The notes beneath the pieces are model-generated. The model was not told the origin of the DNA, did no database searches, and saw only the letters and a program-made list of their open reading frames with translations. A stretch of DNA of 64,000 nt. Origin: Streptomyces sp. NBC_01454. GTDB lineage: Bacteria; Actinomycetota; Actinomycetes; Streptomycetales; Streptomycetaceae. The stretch's first letter is position 1. Each line of letters begins with the position of its first letter. The stretch lies in the NCBI RefSeq assembly GCF_036227565.1, contig NZ_CP109460.1, positions 5,394,001 to 5,458,000 of the forward strand, read 5' to 3'. Of the stretch, positions 49,841-56,960 are shown piece after piece. A program made the translations under genes and the position numbers.

Positions 49841-50133
49841 TGGTCGGTGTCGTTACCCGTGTCCGAGTCGGTGTTGCCGGCGCCCTGCCCGTCGGGCGAG
49901 GTGCCCGTCGTCGGGTTGGTGCCGCTGCTCGTACCGTGACCGGGCGACGCGACCGGGACGCCGGCCGCGTTGAAGTAACGGCCGGTCTGCGTCGCCGGGT
50001 CGATCTCGACGCGGGTGTGCTCACCCTCGACGGCCGGGTACGGCACGAACCGGCGGGTGCCCCACGGGCGGGGCGTGCGGTGGCCCTGCGGGAGCGGGGT
50101 TCCCGTCGGGATGCGTTCCGCGTAGTTGAACAT
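49837..50133 (-). CDS. tgmA: Graspetide precursor peptide (TgmA-like)
   Basis: 98 residues. Leader: PRPWGTRRFVPYPAVEG (21-37), then EIDPATQTGRYFNAAGVPV (43-61), the conserved leader of ATP-grasp target peptides (TIGR04186-type). Core: GHGTSSGTNPTTGTSPDGQG (66-84), with eight Thr/Ser acceptors (T68-S79) and one Asp at D81. The Asp-Gly (D81-G82) is the sequence expected for aspartimide formation. A Thr/Asp/Asn-rich tail follows. GAGAGGAACGCG precedes the ATG. It is the first gene of the operon, which continues with the ATP-grasp and methyltransferase genes. Confidence 0.88.
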   Translation of the reverse strand: MFNYAERIPTGTPLPQGHRTPRPWGTRRFVPYPAVEGEHTRVEIDPATQTGRYFNAAGVPVASPGHGTSSGTNPTTGTSPDGQGAGNTDSDTGNDTDQ

Positions 50134-50217
50134 CGCGTTCCTCTCGTTGGCGGTTCGGTCGGATCGTGCGATGGAGCACCGCCCCCGCCGGCTGTCCGTG
50201 TGCAGCGGGGGCGGAGA

Positions 50218-50679
50218 TCAGGGGACGAGTTGGAGAGTGCGGGGCCGACGGTGTCGGCCCCTGCCCGTCGATGGGCGGGTGTGGATGGTGAACGCGGGCA
50301 TCTCCGGGGCTCGTCTGATAGGCAGCGGGTCGAGGCGCAGCTCGTACCGGGCGCCGTAGTCGGTGACGGTGAAGGCGTAGGCGCGGCCTTCGGCCAGGGT
50401 GCTCAGCACGTCCTCATATAGCTCGGTGCTGTCTGCCCATGCTTGCAGCCTGACGTCGGGCCGGGGGTTGCCTGGCTCGATCTCGACCAGGGGCACCCCG
50501 GCGAGGTAGGACGCGGTCGGCGCCGGGGCGAGCAGCTCGGCGTACCGGCCGGCCGTCATCCGGGCCCACCGGGCGGCGAGGCGGGGAGTTGTCGCCCGGT
50601 ACGTCGTGAGGGTCGCCTCGTACGTGCCGTCGAGGTTGCGGGCGATCAGTTCGCACCGGTAGGCGTAGCGTCTGGCCAC
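50218..50679 (-). CDS. Hypothetical protein upstream of the graspetide operon
   Basis: 153 residues: MARRYAYRCELIARNLDGTY, ATLTTYRATTPRLAARWARM, then PTASYLAGVPLVEIEPGNPR and a basic C-terminus. Alpha/beta with no known motif. GGAGGTG lies upstream of the GTG. It is on the same strand and about 85 bp upstream of the precursor gene, and downstream of the four-gene unit 50858-52828. Not recognised. Confidence 0.65.
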   Translation of the reverse strand: MARRYAYRCELIARNLDGTYEATLTTYRATTPRLAARWARMTAGRYAELLAPAPTASYLAGVPLVEIEPGNPRPDVRLQAWADSTELYEDVLSTLAEGRAYAFTVTDYGARYELRLDPLPIRRAPEMPAFTIHTRPSTGRGRHRRPRTLQLVP

Positions 50680-50857
50680 CGTGGCACCTCCGCAGCGGGG
50701 CGGGTCTAGTGGGGTGAGTCGGGTTGGTTGGTACCCCGCCCGCCCGGCGGCTCGATCTTCCGACCTGGGCGGGCGGGGCGGTCGGGCCGCTCGGCGGGAT
50801 TCGGCGGAGGGGGCAACCGCCGGGCGCACCGGTCTTTGTGGCGAGGTCGAGCTCGTG

Positions 50858-51463
50858 CTACAGGTCGACGATCGTGCACGACTGGAGCTCGCGCACCGAC
50901 TGCTCGGCGAGGACCCATCGGATCTGGGGCTCGTCGTAAAGCACGATCGCGTGGTCGCCAGGGACGGCTTGTATCCCGGGGCCTCGGTGATACAGCGGGC
51001 CGTGCACCCCACAGACGTCGGATTTGGCGACTCGCAGGGCGACGTACCCGTTGCGCAAGTTCGGGCAGTACCGAACGGCTTGCGGGGCGCAGGCGAGGCA
51101 CATCGGGGGGTGTGACGTGACCAGACCGTTTGGCCAGCCTTCCCACTCGTCCTCGGCGGTTTCGAGCAGCCACAGCGTCCCGCGGTCGTCCTGGTCGGAC
51201 GGACCGGCGCACACCTGACACAAGAGCCGCTGCATCGCGCGCCGTTGCCGCTGCGGGTGAACGCCCCCGTGCTGCGGCTTTCCCTCGCGCTGGTGCAGCG
51301 ACATTCGCCGCCACAGCGCCCCCTGGGTATCACGATCGAGGGGGGACTCGTCGGCAAACACGATGCCCCTGCGGCCCACGATGATGTGGCCGCTGAGATC
51401 TCGCTCAGCGCCCCATGTGGAGATATAGGGCACGATGGGCGGCCGACCCGGTGCCACTGTCAC
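50858..51463 (-). CDS. Hypothetical Cys/His-rich protein
   Basis: 201 residues. Two CxxC pairs (LLCQVCAGP and PPMCLACAP) and further CPNL and CGVHGPLYHRG sites suggest zinc binding. It starts with TVAPGRPPIVPYISTWGAER. Its GTG overlaps the stop of the upstream gene (GTGA). I do not know this family; the zinc-ribbon-like layout suggests a nucleic acid or protein-binding role, which is inference only. Confidence 0.65.
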   Translation of the reverse strand: MTVAPGRPPIVPYISTWGAERDLSGHIIVGRRGIVFADESPLDRDTQGALWRRMSLHQREGKPQHGGVHPQRQRRAMQRLLCQVCAGPSDQDDRGTLWLLETAEDEWEGWPNGLVTSHPPMCLACAPQAVRYCPNLRNGYVALRVAKSDVCGVHGPLYHRGPGIQAVPGDHAIVLYDEPQIRWVLAEQSVRELQSCTIVDL

Positions 51464-52017
51464 TCGGTGCCCCCGGTAATGGCTGCGACGGCCGCACGGA
51501 TGTCGCCGGGTGACCCTCCGAGAGTGGCTAGCGCGAAGTGCATGCGGCCGTATTCGCCGGCAAGCTGTAGGTACTCGTCCACATGAGCCCGTGAAGCTAC
51601 CGCGGGCAGCGCGTCCAGCCCGACCGCGAGAAGCACCTGCCCAAATCCCGTAACGGTTTTCGCCCAATGGCGGTATGCGGGCACCTTGATGGAGTAGGGG
51701 CAGCCTTCAAAGTGGACGAGTGCTGTCTCGCCTTGGCACGTAACCCGGGCGGCGATCTCGGGCGGCGGCGTGCCGAGCGGCACGGCACCGATCGCCAGCG
51801 CGACCCCGCGCATCCTGCGCTCGACCTCAGAAGGGTCGACCGCTTCGAACTGCGGTACGGGATGTGTGATCAGCAGCGCTGAAAACACGGTGTCGTCGGC
51901 GGTGTGGTCGAGCCACGTGCGGACGTTCAGCGATGCGATCAGACCGGCGGTCGGGATCGGCGGCGCGGCCGCAACGACCTCAGTGCTCGGTGGTGGGGTC
52001 GGGGCGCTGAGGGTCAC
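51460..52017 (-). CDS. Hypothetical protein in coupled operon
   Basis: 185 residues: LIASLNVRTWLDHTADDTVF, THPVPQFEAVDPSEVERRMR and CPYSIKVPAYRHWAKTVTGF. Helical, no known motif. The N-terminal 30 residues are Pro- and Ala-rich. GTGA overlaps at both ends show that it is cotranslated with its neighbours. The RBS GGAGG is inside the previous gene. Confidence 0.65.
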   Translation of the reverse strand: MTLSAPTPPPSTEVVAAAPPIPTAGLIASLNVRTWLDHTADDTVFSALLITHPVPQFEAVDPSEVERRMRGVALAIGAVPLGTPPPEIAARVTCQGETALVHFEGCPYSIKVPAYRHWAKTVTGFGQVLLAVGLDALPAVASRAHVDEYLQLAGEYGRMHFALATLGGSPGDIRAAVAAITGGTE

Positions 52018-52556
52018 CGGTCCGCCTCCTTCGTCTCGGCGAGTACCGCGAGTGCGTAACCGTGCGCGGTGTAGAGGTCGGCGTCGTTGGTCAGGACGAG
52101 GTCGACCTGCGGCGGCGTGATCCACGAATGCGCGTTCTGCGTGCGCGGGGCGACGATCGCCGGGTGCGGCGCTTCGATGTGCTCGCCGCGGGCGAGAACG
52201 CGTGCTTCGGGAAGGTACCAATCCTCTACCGACTGCACCGGCAGGAGGAACTCGACACTGTCCTGAGCGAGCAGCACGGGGCCGATGGCGACGCGAAGGT
52301 GCTGAAGTTGCTGGACAGCCTTCCATCCCGCAGGCGCGGGCATGCGTACGACGTCCCACCCGATACCGACGGGCAGCCGGGCGAGCTCGCCGCTTTCCCA
52401 CACCATGAGCGTCTCAATGACGCTCGCGCCCGCCATGCGGACCCAGTCGACGGGGGGAAAGTCGTTGAATGCCCCGTCAGCGATCGACGCCCGGCGAATG
52501 CGATCCTGCGGTGTTCGTGTTTGCTTGTCGTGTGGCAGCCGCTCGTCCGTGGTCAC
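52014..52556 (-). CDS. Degenerate Prim-Pol-like conserved hypothetical protein
   Basis: 180 residues. The pattern PVGIGWDVVRMPAPAGWKAV, then GPVLLAQDSVEFLLPVQSVE and the C-terminal ITPPQVDLVLTNDADLYTAH resembles the GWDVV/GPVL proteins found with Streptomyces XRE regulators. These appear to be Prim-Pol-derived but lack the catalytic Asp residues. It is coupled to the flanking genes by GTGA overlaps. No enzymatic role is claimed. Confidence 0.65.
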   Translation of the reverse strand: MTTDERLPHDKQTRTPQDRIRRASIADGAFNDFPPVDWVRMAGASVIETLMVWESGELARLPVGIGWDVVRMPAPAGWKAVQQLQHLRVAIGPVLLAQDSVEFLLPVQSVEDWYLPEARVLARGEHIEAPHPAIVAPRTQNAHSWITPPQVDLVLTNDADLYTAHGYALAVLAETKEADR

Positions 52557-52828
52557 TTCAGGCTCCGCTCATCCGGCGTGTTCGGATCGACCGACTCGGC
52601 CAGCAAGAGCCCGAGTTCGGTGTGCAGTTCGGCGGCGGCGTCGTACGTCAGAACGAGGTTCCCCTCGCCGACATGCGTGCCGTCGTTGTCCACCGAGAGC
52701 CGGATCGCGATCCGGCCGGCCGAGGTCAGCCGTAAGACTCCTGAGCGCTCGATCCGTACGCCCTGGTGAGGGTTGGCGGTCAAGCGGAGCCCCTTCCGTC
52801 GCACTCGGTCTCGCTGAGTCGTCGTCAT
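52553..52828 (-). CDS. Small hypothetical protein, first gene of the coupled operon
   Basis: 91 residues: TTQRDRVRRKGLRLTANPHQ and SAGRIAIRLSVDNDGTHVGE, ending AVDPNTPDERSLK-like acidic tail. Probably a small beta-type protein. It starts at 52828 (ATG) and ends in a GTGA overlap. Its promoter region holds the palindrome at 52856-52886, which links it to the XRE-TPR gene just upstream. Confidence 0.6.
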   Translation of the reverse strand: MTTTQRDRVRRKGLRLTANPHQGVRIERSGVLRLTSAGRIAIRLSVDNDGTHVGEGNLVLTYDAAAELHTELGLLLAESVDPNTPDERSLK

Positions 52829-52855
52829 GTGACGGAACGTAGAGCGGAAATGCGG

Positions 52856-52886
52856 AGGCGACCCGGAAGATTTTTCCGGGTCGCCT
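52856..52886. promoter_or_regulatory. Palindrome AGGCGACCCGGAA-N5-TTCCGGGTCGCCT
   Basis: 13-bp arms and spacer gattt; core CCCGGAA-N5-TTCCGGG is shared with 33506-33528. It lies 18 bases after the XRE-TPR stop and 28 bases before the next start. It could be an operator, a terminator hairpin, or both. Confidence 0.6.
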
Positions 52887-52903
52887 CGGGTTCCGGGTGC
52901 CAA

Positions 52904-54145
52904 CTACGCGAGAATGCCCACGTGTTCAGCGATGCGGTGCACCTCAGATCGCAACTGCGGGCGCGACCGCTTCAAGAGCGCCTGTACCGCTTCCCTGACG
53001 AGAGGGAAGTACCTGATCTCTTCGGGTGATGCCTCCATGATCTTTTTGAGGAAGTACAGCGTTCCGAAGTCGTCACCGTTGAGCCGATGAGCGTGCATGA
53101 CCTCCACCTGATACCGCGTCGTTCGCTCCAGCGGCAGCACGCCGCCCGGCTCGGGCACGTCGACGTCGTCGGCGAGCCGCAGCGCCTCGTGAATGTCGCC
53201 TTCCTCGGCCGCAAGGTGTACGCCGTGCATCTTCACGTTGGTGGGCCCGAACGCCGTGTGAAAGTCGTTCCGGTCGACGCCGAGCCGGTCGGCCACAGTG
53301 CACGCCCCGCGCAGCAGATCCCACGCGGTAGGCGCCTTACTGTCGCGTACCGCTGCGATGACGGCGGATAGGTGCAATGCGCCGTACGCCGAGAGGTGCT
53401 CGGGGCTCGCGTCGTCTCCCGGCCGGCAGTGAGCGATCGTGCTGCGCGCGAGGTCGAGCGAGTCGGCGACTTCGCCCGAGCTCAAGAGGATGCCGCACAC
53501 GTTCCACGCGGCCGCAGCCATCAGCGCCGGGTCGCCGGTGTCGTCGGCGATCTGCATCGCTCGGTCGGCCGCGCGCAACGACAGTTTGCGCTCACCGACT
53601 CGGCGCAAGAACACCTGATACAGGTGCAGCAACGACACGAGTGCGCGAGTCGCTTCGAGCTCTTCGTCGCCGCTCGCCTGTCGCAGCGTGGCGTACGACT
53701 CGGCGAGCAATCCGGGCAGCATCTCGCCGACGGGACCGTACCGCTCGGTCTGCGTCTCGTAGATTCCCCATGCCTCGACGACCCGCTCGGCGAGCTGCGG
53801 CCCGGTGAGCGCTGCCCCCGGCAATCCGAGCCCGTGCTGTGAAGGCGGAGTGTTCAGCGCTCGACGGATGCCGGGCACCGACGGGTGTTCGGGCCCGACG
53901 AGGCTCAAGTCGATCGATGGGCCGACGAGGTCGCCGACGTTGTCGAGCCCGAGCTCGCGCGCGAGTCGAGTGATCATGTCGAGCGAGTCGATCCGGATCA
54001 CATTCCGCTCGACCTTGGAGAGCCAATCTTCGGATCGGGCGACGAGCCCAGCGAGCGCCGCCTGCGACAGCCCGACCCCGTTGCGGGCGCGGCCCCGGTA
54101 ATACTTGATCCGCTCCCCAGTGGTCATGACAGATAGATTGATCAT
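52904..54145 (-). CDS. XRE-type regulator with TPR-like C-terminus
   Basis: 413 residues. HTH at about 10-65 (GERIKYYRGRARNGVGLSQA, RSEDWLSKVERNVIRIDSLD) followed by helical repeats; AFGPTNVKMHGV (near 320) matches the regulator at 32252. The start at 54145 has AAGGGG upstream. It precedes a coupled operon of five genes and the graspetide genes on the same strand, so it is a candidate regulator of them. The paralogous regulator is linked to another Nudix gene. Confidence 0.88.
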   Translation of the reverse strand: MINLSVMTTGERIKYYRGRARNGVGLSQAALAGLVARSEDWLSKVERNVIRIDSLDMITRLARELGLDNVGDLVGPSIDLSLVGPEHPSVPGIRRALNTPPSQHGLGLPGAALTGPQLAERVVEAWGIYETQTERYGPVGEMLPGLLAESYATLRQASGDEELEATRALVSLLHLYQVFLRRVGERKLSLRAADRAMQIADDTGDPALMAAAAWNVCGILLSSGEVADSLDLARSTIAHCRPGDDASPEHLSAYGALHLSAVIAAVRDSKAPTAWDLLRGACTVADRLGVDRNDFHTAFGPTNVKMHGVHLAAEEGDIHEALRLADDVDVPEPGGVLPLERTTRYQVEVMHAHRLNGDDFGTLYFLKKIMEASPEEIRYFPLVREAVQALLKRSRPQLRSEVHRIAEHVGILA

Positions 54146-54249
54146 GGATTCCCCTTGATGGGTGAGAGCACTCATCAGCCAGAGTACGACTGCCCGTTGT
54201 CGACTGCGTCGGTCATACTGGTGATGCCACCCCGTTGGGGAGCACTCAC

Positions 54250-54282
54250 CGACCCCCGTCAACTCGTTCTCGACGGGGGTCG
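54250..54282. terminator. Terminator-like hairpin between prophage end and XRE gene
   Basis: 11-bp stem CGACCCCCGTC/GACGGGGGTCG (54250-54260, 54272-54282) just upstream of the XRE-TPR gene. A second hairpin (about 54331-54366, GCGCCC...GGGGCGC then TTTC on the minus strand) follows the collagen-like gene. Confidence 0.6.
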
Positions 54283-54371
54283 CTCCCGTTTCCGGCCGGA
54301 CAGATCAGCATCAATCCAGACACGACGAAAGCGCCCCCGCCCGGCCGTGAGGCCAGACGAGGGCGCAGACA

Positions 54372-55046
54372 TCATGAGCGGCGGCGTTCCGCCGGTAGCC
54401 CGAGGACGCTCGGGCTCGGTGTTGGTGATGGGGCGTCGGGGGGCGGTGCACCGTCCCTACGGCATACGAGTGCGTCGGGATCATCCGGCGGCGGTCGCAG
54501 GCTGTACCCGTCGGGGCATGTCTGCCCGTCGCGTCCGTCGGTTCCGTCCTTGCCGGCGACCCCATCGCGTCCGTCCTTACCGGGCTCGCCTGCGGGGCCG
54601 GCCGGCCCCGGGGGACCGGTCACCGTGGTGCCCGGCTCGCCCTTCGCGCCGCTCGGCCCGGGGACCGGCGCCGGGGTCGCCCCGGGCCTGCCGGGCTCGC
54701 CCTGGTCGCCCTTCGCGCCCCGGGCGCCGCGCGGTCCGGTCGGCCCGGGAATCGGAACAGGGACCTTCGAGCGGTCCGGCAGATTGTCGACCGCGGCCGC
54801 GGGGTCCGGCGCGGCCGGTGTGCCGCCCTTCGCCTTGATCTGTGCTCGCAGCACACGGACGTCGCCAGCGAGGGTCGTCACCGCGTCGCCGCGGCGGTTC
54901 GCCTCGCTCGCGAGCTGCTCGGCGCGACCGTCGGCGTCGTCTATCCGTAGCCACACAAGGACGATCGCCCCGGACAGTACGAGCAGCACAGCGGCGACGG
55001 CGAACGTCCGCCACCGATGTGCGAGGGCAGCCTGAGCGCGTGTCAC
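54372..55046 (-). CDS. Collagen-like (Gly-X-Y) membrane-anchored protein
   Basis: 224 residues. One N-terminal transmembrane segment ([20 protein letters not shown]), a coiled-coil linker (about 35-75), then about 100 residues of Gly-X-Y repeats ([51 protein letters not shown]). A Cys-containing end ([11 protein letters not shown]) follows. Collagen-like proteins are frequent in Streptomyces phages, usually as spike or fibre parts. The GTG overlaps the stop of the coiled-coil gene (GTGA). Confidence 0.85.
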   Translation of the reverse strand: MTRAQAALAHRWRTFAVAAVLLVLSGAIVLVWLRIDDADGRAEQLASEANRRGDAVTTLAGDVRVLRAQIKAKGGTPAAPDPAAAVDNLPDRSKVPVPIPGPTGPRGARGAKGDQGEPGRPGATPAPVPGPSGAKGEPGTTVTGPPGPAGPAGEPGKDGRDGVAGKDGTDGRDGQTCPDGYSLRPPPDDPDALVCRRDGAPPPDAPSPTPSPSVLGLPAERRRS

Positions 55047-55375
55047 GTCGGTTGTCCCCCTAGCTCGACGATGCGCTCGCGCAGCCTCACATTCTCGGCC
55101 GTGAGCGTCGTGATCTGTGTCTGTAGCGCCGCCTTATCGGCTCGCTCGCCGGCGAGCTCGGCGTACGCGGCGGCGAGCCGCGTCTCGTTCTCGGCGAGCT
55201 TCGCCTGCGCCTTGTCGCGTTCCTCTTGAAGTTGGTCGACGAGCGCCGAGTACCCGCCGAGCACGGCCCCGGACTGCGAGGCACGGTTAGCGCCCCGCTG
55301 TCCGACGATGGCGGCCGCGGCCGCTGCGAGCCCGACGACGATGGTCCCGACGGCGCCGAGCGTCGCAGCTTCCAC
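55043..55375 (-). CDS. Phage protein: one TM and coiled coil
   Basis: 110 residues. N-terminal transmembrane helix ([20 protein letters not shown]) and a long coiled coil ([20 protein letters not shown] to [10 protein letters not shown]). Spanin-like or a lysis accessory by its place beside holin and endolysin, but this is inferred. GGAGG precedes the GTG. Confidence 0.7.
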   Translation of the reverse strand: MEAATLGAVGTIVVGLAAAAAAIVGQRGANRASQSGAVLGGYSALVDQLQEERDKAQAKLAENETRLAAAYAELAGERADKAALQTQITTLTAENVRLRERIVELGGQPT

Positions 55376-55415
55376 GCGTGTGCCTCCGGTGGTGCAGGGT
55401 GAGCAGAGAGCACCC

Positions 55416-55697
55416 TTACGGGGCGAATGGACCCTCGGCGGCGCCGGCGTTCGGCCCGAGCCCGACCGTTCGGGGCGGGGTCGCCGGGTCCTTGCTCTTC
55501 GGCAGGGTCGAGCCCGTGCCGAGCCGGCCTATCCGACCGGCGACCCATGACTTCCCGGCCGCCAGGACGAGGGCGACGGGTGCCGCCCACCACACGGACA
55601 CTTCGGCGAGCGCGGTTGCCAGGATGCCGAGGACAACCTCGGTGCCAGTCCACAGCGCCCGCTCGACGACGTCGTACTTCAACTTGCTTCCGAACAT
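55416..55697 (-). CDS. Holin-like small membrane protein
   Basis: 93 residues: KLKYDVVERALWTGTEVVLG, VSVWWAAPVALVLAAGKSWV. Two hydrophobic stretches and a charged, Pro-rich C-terminus fit a phage holin, which forms the membrane hole for lysin release. It lies immediately downstream of the endolysin gene. GGAGAACACC precedes the ATG. Confidence 0.75.
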   Translation of the reverse strand: MFGSKLKYDVVERALWTGTEVVLGILATALAEVSVWWAAPVALVLAAGKSWVAGRIGRLGTGSTLPKSKDPATPPRTVGLGPNAGAAEGPFAP

Positions 55698-55719
55698 GGG
55701 GTGTTCTCCCTACGGGGTG

Positions 55720-56652
55720 TCAGGCGACGACGGTGAATCCGTGTGCCTTTCCGAGCCGGGCGAGCGAGGTCTTGCCGGGGGTGCCGTCGGCTGCGCCGCC
55801 GGGCGCCGTGCCGGTGTAGCCGTACCGGAGTTGCAGCAGTGAGTACGCGCTGCAGGTGGCCGTGCCGAAATGCCCGTCGGCGTATCCGGGCGCGAGCAGC
55901 CCCTCGGCTACGAGGGCGTCTTCGACGATCTCGACGCCGGCGTACGACACGGGCGAGCCGCTCTTCGGCGGGTCGACCTCGGACGCCTTGACGAGCCGCG
56001 AGAGGCTGACGACCCGCTTCGCCGCGGTGCCCGCGGGCAGCTTGAGTTTCTGCCCCGGCTTGATCTTGTTCGGGTCCTTGAGCCCGTTGAGGTCGGCGAG
56101 CGCCTTCGCGGTCGTCCGGTGCGCCGCGGCGATCTCCGACAGGGTGTCGCCCGTCTTGACCGTGTAGGTCGCCCCGGACGTCGACGGGGTGCTGCTCGCC
56201 GCCTTGTACTTCGGCCGGCCGTAGCCGACGATCGTCGCCGCCGTGCGCACACGCCGCGCGCAGACGTTCGCCGAGTTGCCCTCGATCGTGAAGACGTTCC
56301 CGCCGCTCACCCCGGTGACGATGCCGACATGGTCGATCGCACCGATCGAGTTCGAGCCGGCCCAGTCGAAGAACACGATGTCGCCGCGTCTGATGCCCTT
56401 GACGTCGGCATGCCACTGTCCGGCGTCCTTGAACCGCTGTGCGTGCCACGGGGTGTACGCGTAGTCGGTATCGAAGCAGACCGATTCGCGTTCGCCGGCG
56501 TCGACCGCGCAGCGCGTGATCATGGCATCGCACCATGCGAAGTTGCCAGCGAACGCGTTGCCGTTCCGCTCCCGGTACCACGCCTGTATCGCGTTCGGCT
56601 CGCCGGTGCCGAGCCACTTCTCGGCCTGCGAGATCATCCCTTCGAGGCTCAT
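55720..56652 (-). CDS. Endolysin (CHAP amidase/peptidase + LysM + binding domain)
   Basis: 310 residues. CHAP-type domain at 1-145 with catalytic Cys41 in NFAWCDAMITRC and His108 in GAIDHVGIVTG; LysM at about 163-206 (YTVKTGDTLSEIAAAHRTTA, NKIKPGQKLKLP); then a C-terminal peptidoglycan-binding-like domain (about 225-310). It cleaves cell-wall peptide bonds at lysis. Its ATG overlaps the stop of the upstream small gene (ATGA). Confidence 0.9.
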   Translation of the reverse strand: MSLEGMISQAEKWLGTGEPNAIQAWYRERNGNAFAGNFAWCDAMITRCAVDAGERESVCFDTDYAYTPWHAQRFKDAGQWHADVKGIRRGDIVFFDWAGSNSIGAIDHVGIVTGVSGGNVFTIEGNSANVCARRVRTAATIVGYGRPKYKAASSTPSTSGATYTVKTGDTLSEIAAAHRTTAKALADLNGLKDPNKIKPGQKLKLPAGTAAKRVVSLSRLVKASEVDPPKSGSPVSYAGVEIVEDALVAEGLLAPGYADGHFGTATCSAYSLLQLRYGYTGTAPGGAADGTPGKTSLARLGKAHGFTVVA

Positions 56653-56888
56653 GCCGCGTCGCCCCCTTCGGGTTCCGCGGCGGGCGCCTCGTCGGCGGCC
56701 GGCTCGTCGTCCTGGTCGGTGTCGGCGTCCGAGGTGTGGAACACGCCGGCCATGTCCGGCGGTCCGAACCGCTCGCGCAGCAACGCCTCTTCGTTCTCGA
56801 CGGTCGGGCCGTTGCCCGTACGCCTGATGAGTCGTGCTTGCTCTTCCTGGTCGGGCCGGCCCTCGACCGGCCGTTCTTCCTGGCCCAT
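56649..56888 (-). CDS. Small acidic phage protein
   Basis: 79 residues: GQEERPVEGRPDQEEQARLI, then an acidic tail (DADTDQDDEPAADEAPAAEP). The start at 56888 is supported by GGAGG 7 bases upstream. It lies between the tail fibre and endolysin genes and is coupled to the endolysin. No motif is recognised. Confidence 0.65.
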   Translation of the reverse strand: MGQEERPVEGRPDQEEQARLIRRTGNGPTVENEEALLRERFGPPDMAGVFHTSDADTDQDDEPAADEAPAAEPEGGDAA

Positions 56889-56915
56889 GGGTGAGCCTCC
56901 TTCGGGCATGAGAAA

Positions 56916-56940
56916 CGCCCCGGCCGACCGGCACGGGGCG
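56916..56940 (-). terminator. Terminator after the tail fibre gene
   Basis: Stem CGCCCCG/CGGGGCG around gccgaccggca, followed on the minus strand by GTTTCTC; located 20 bases after the tail fibre stop. Confidence 0.7.
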
Positions 56941-56960
56941 AGCTGTAGAGGTGAGGTGCG

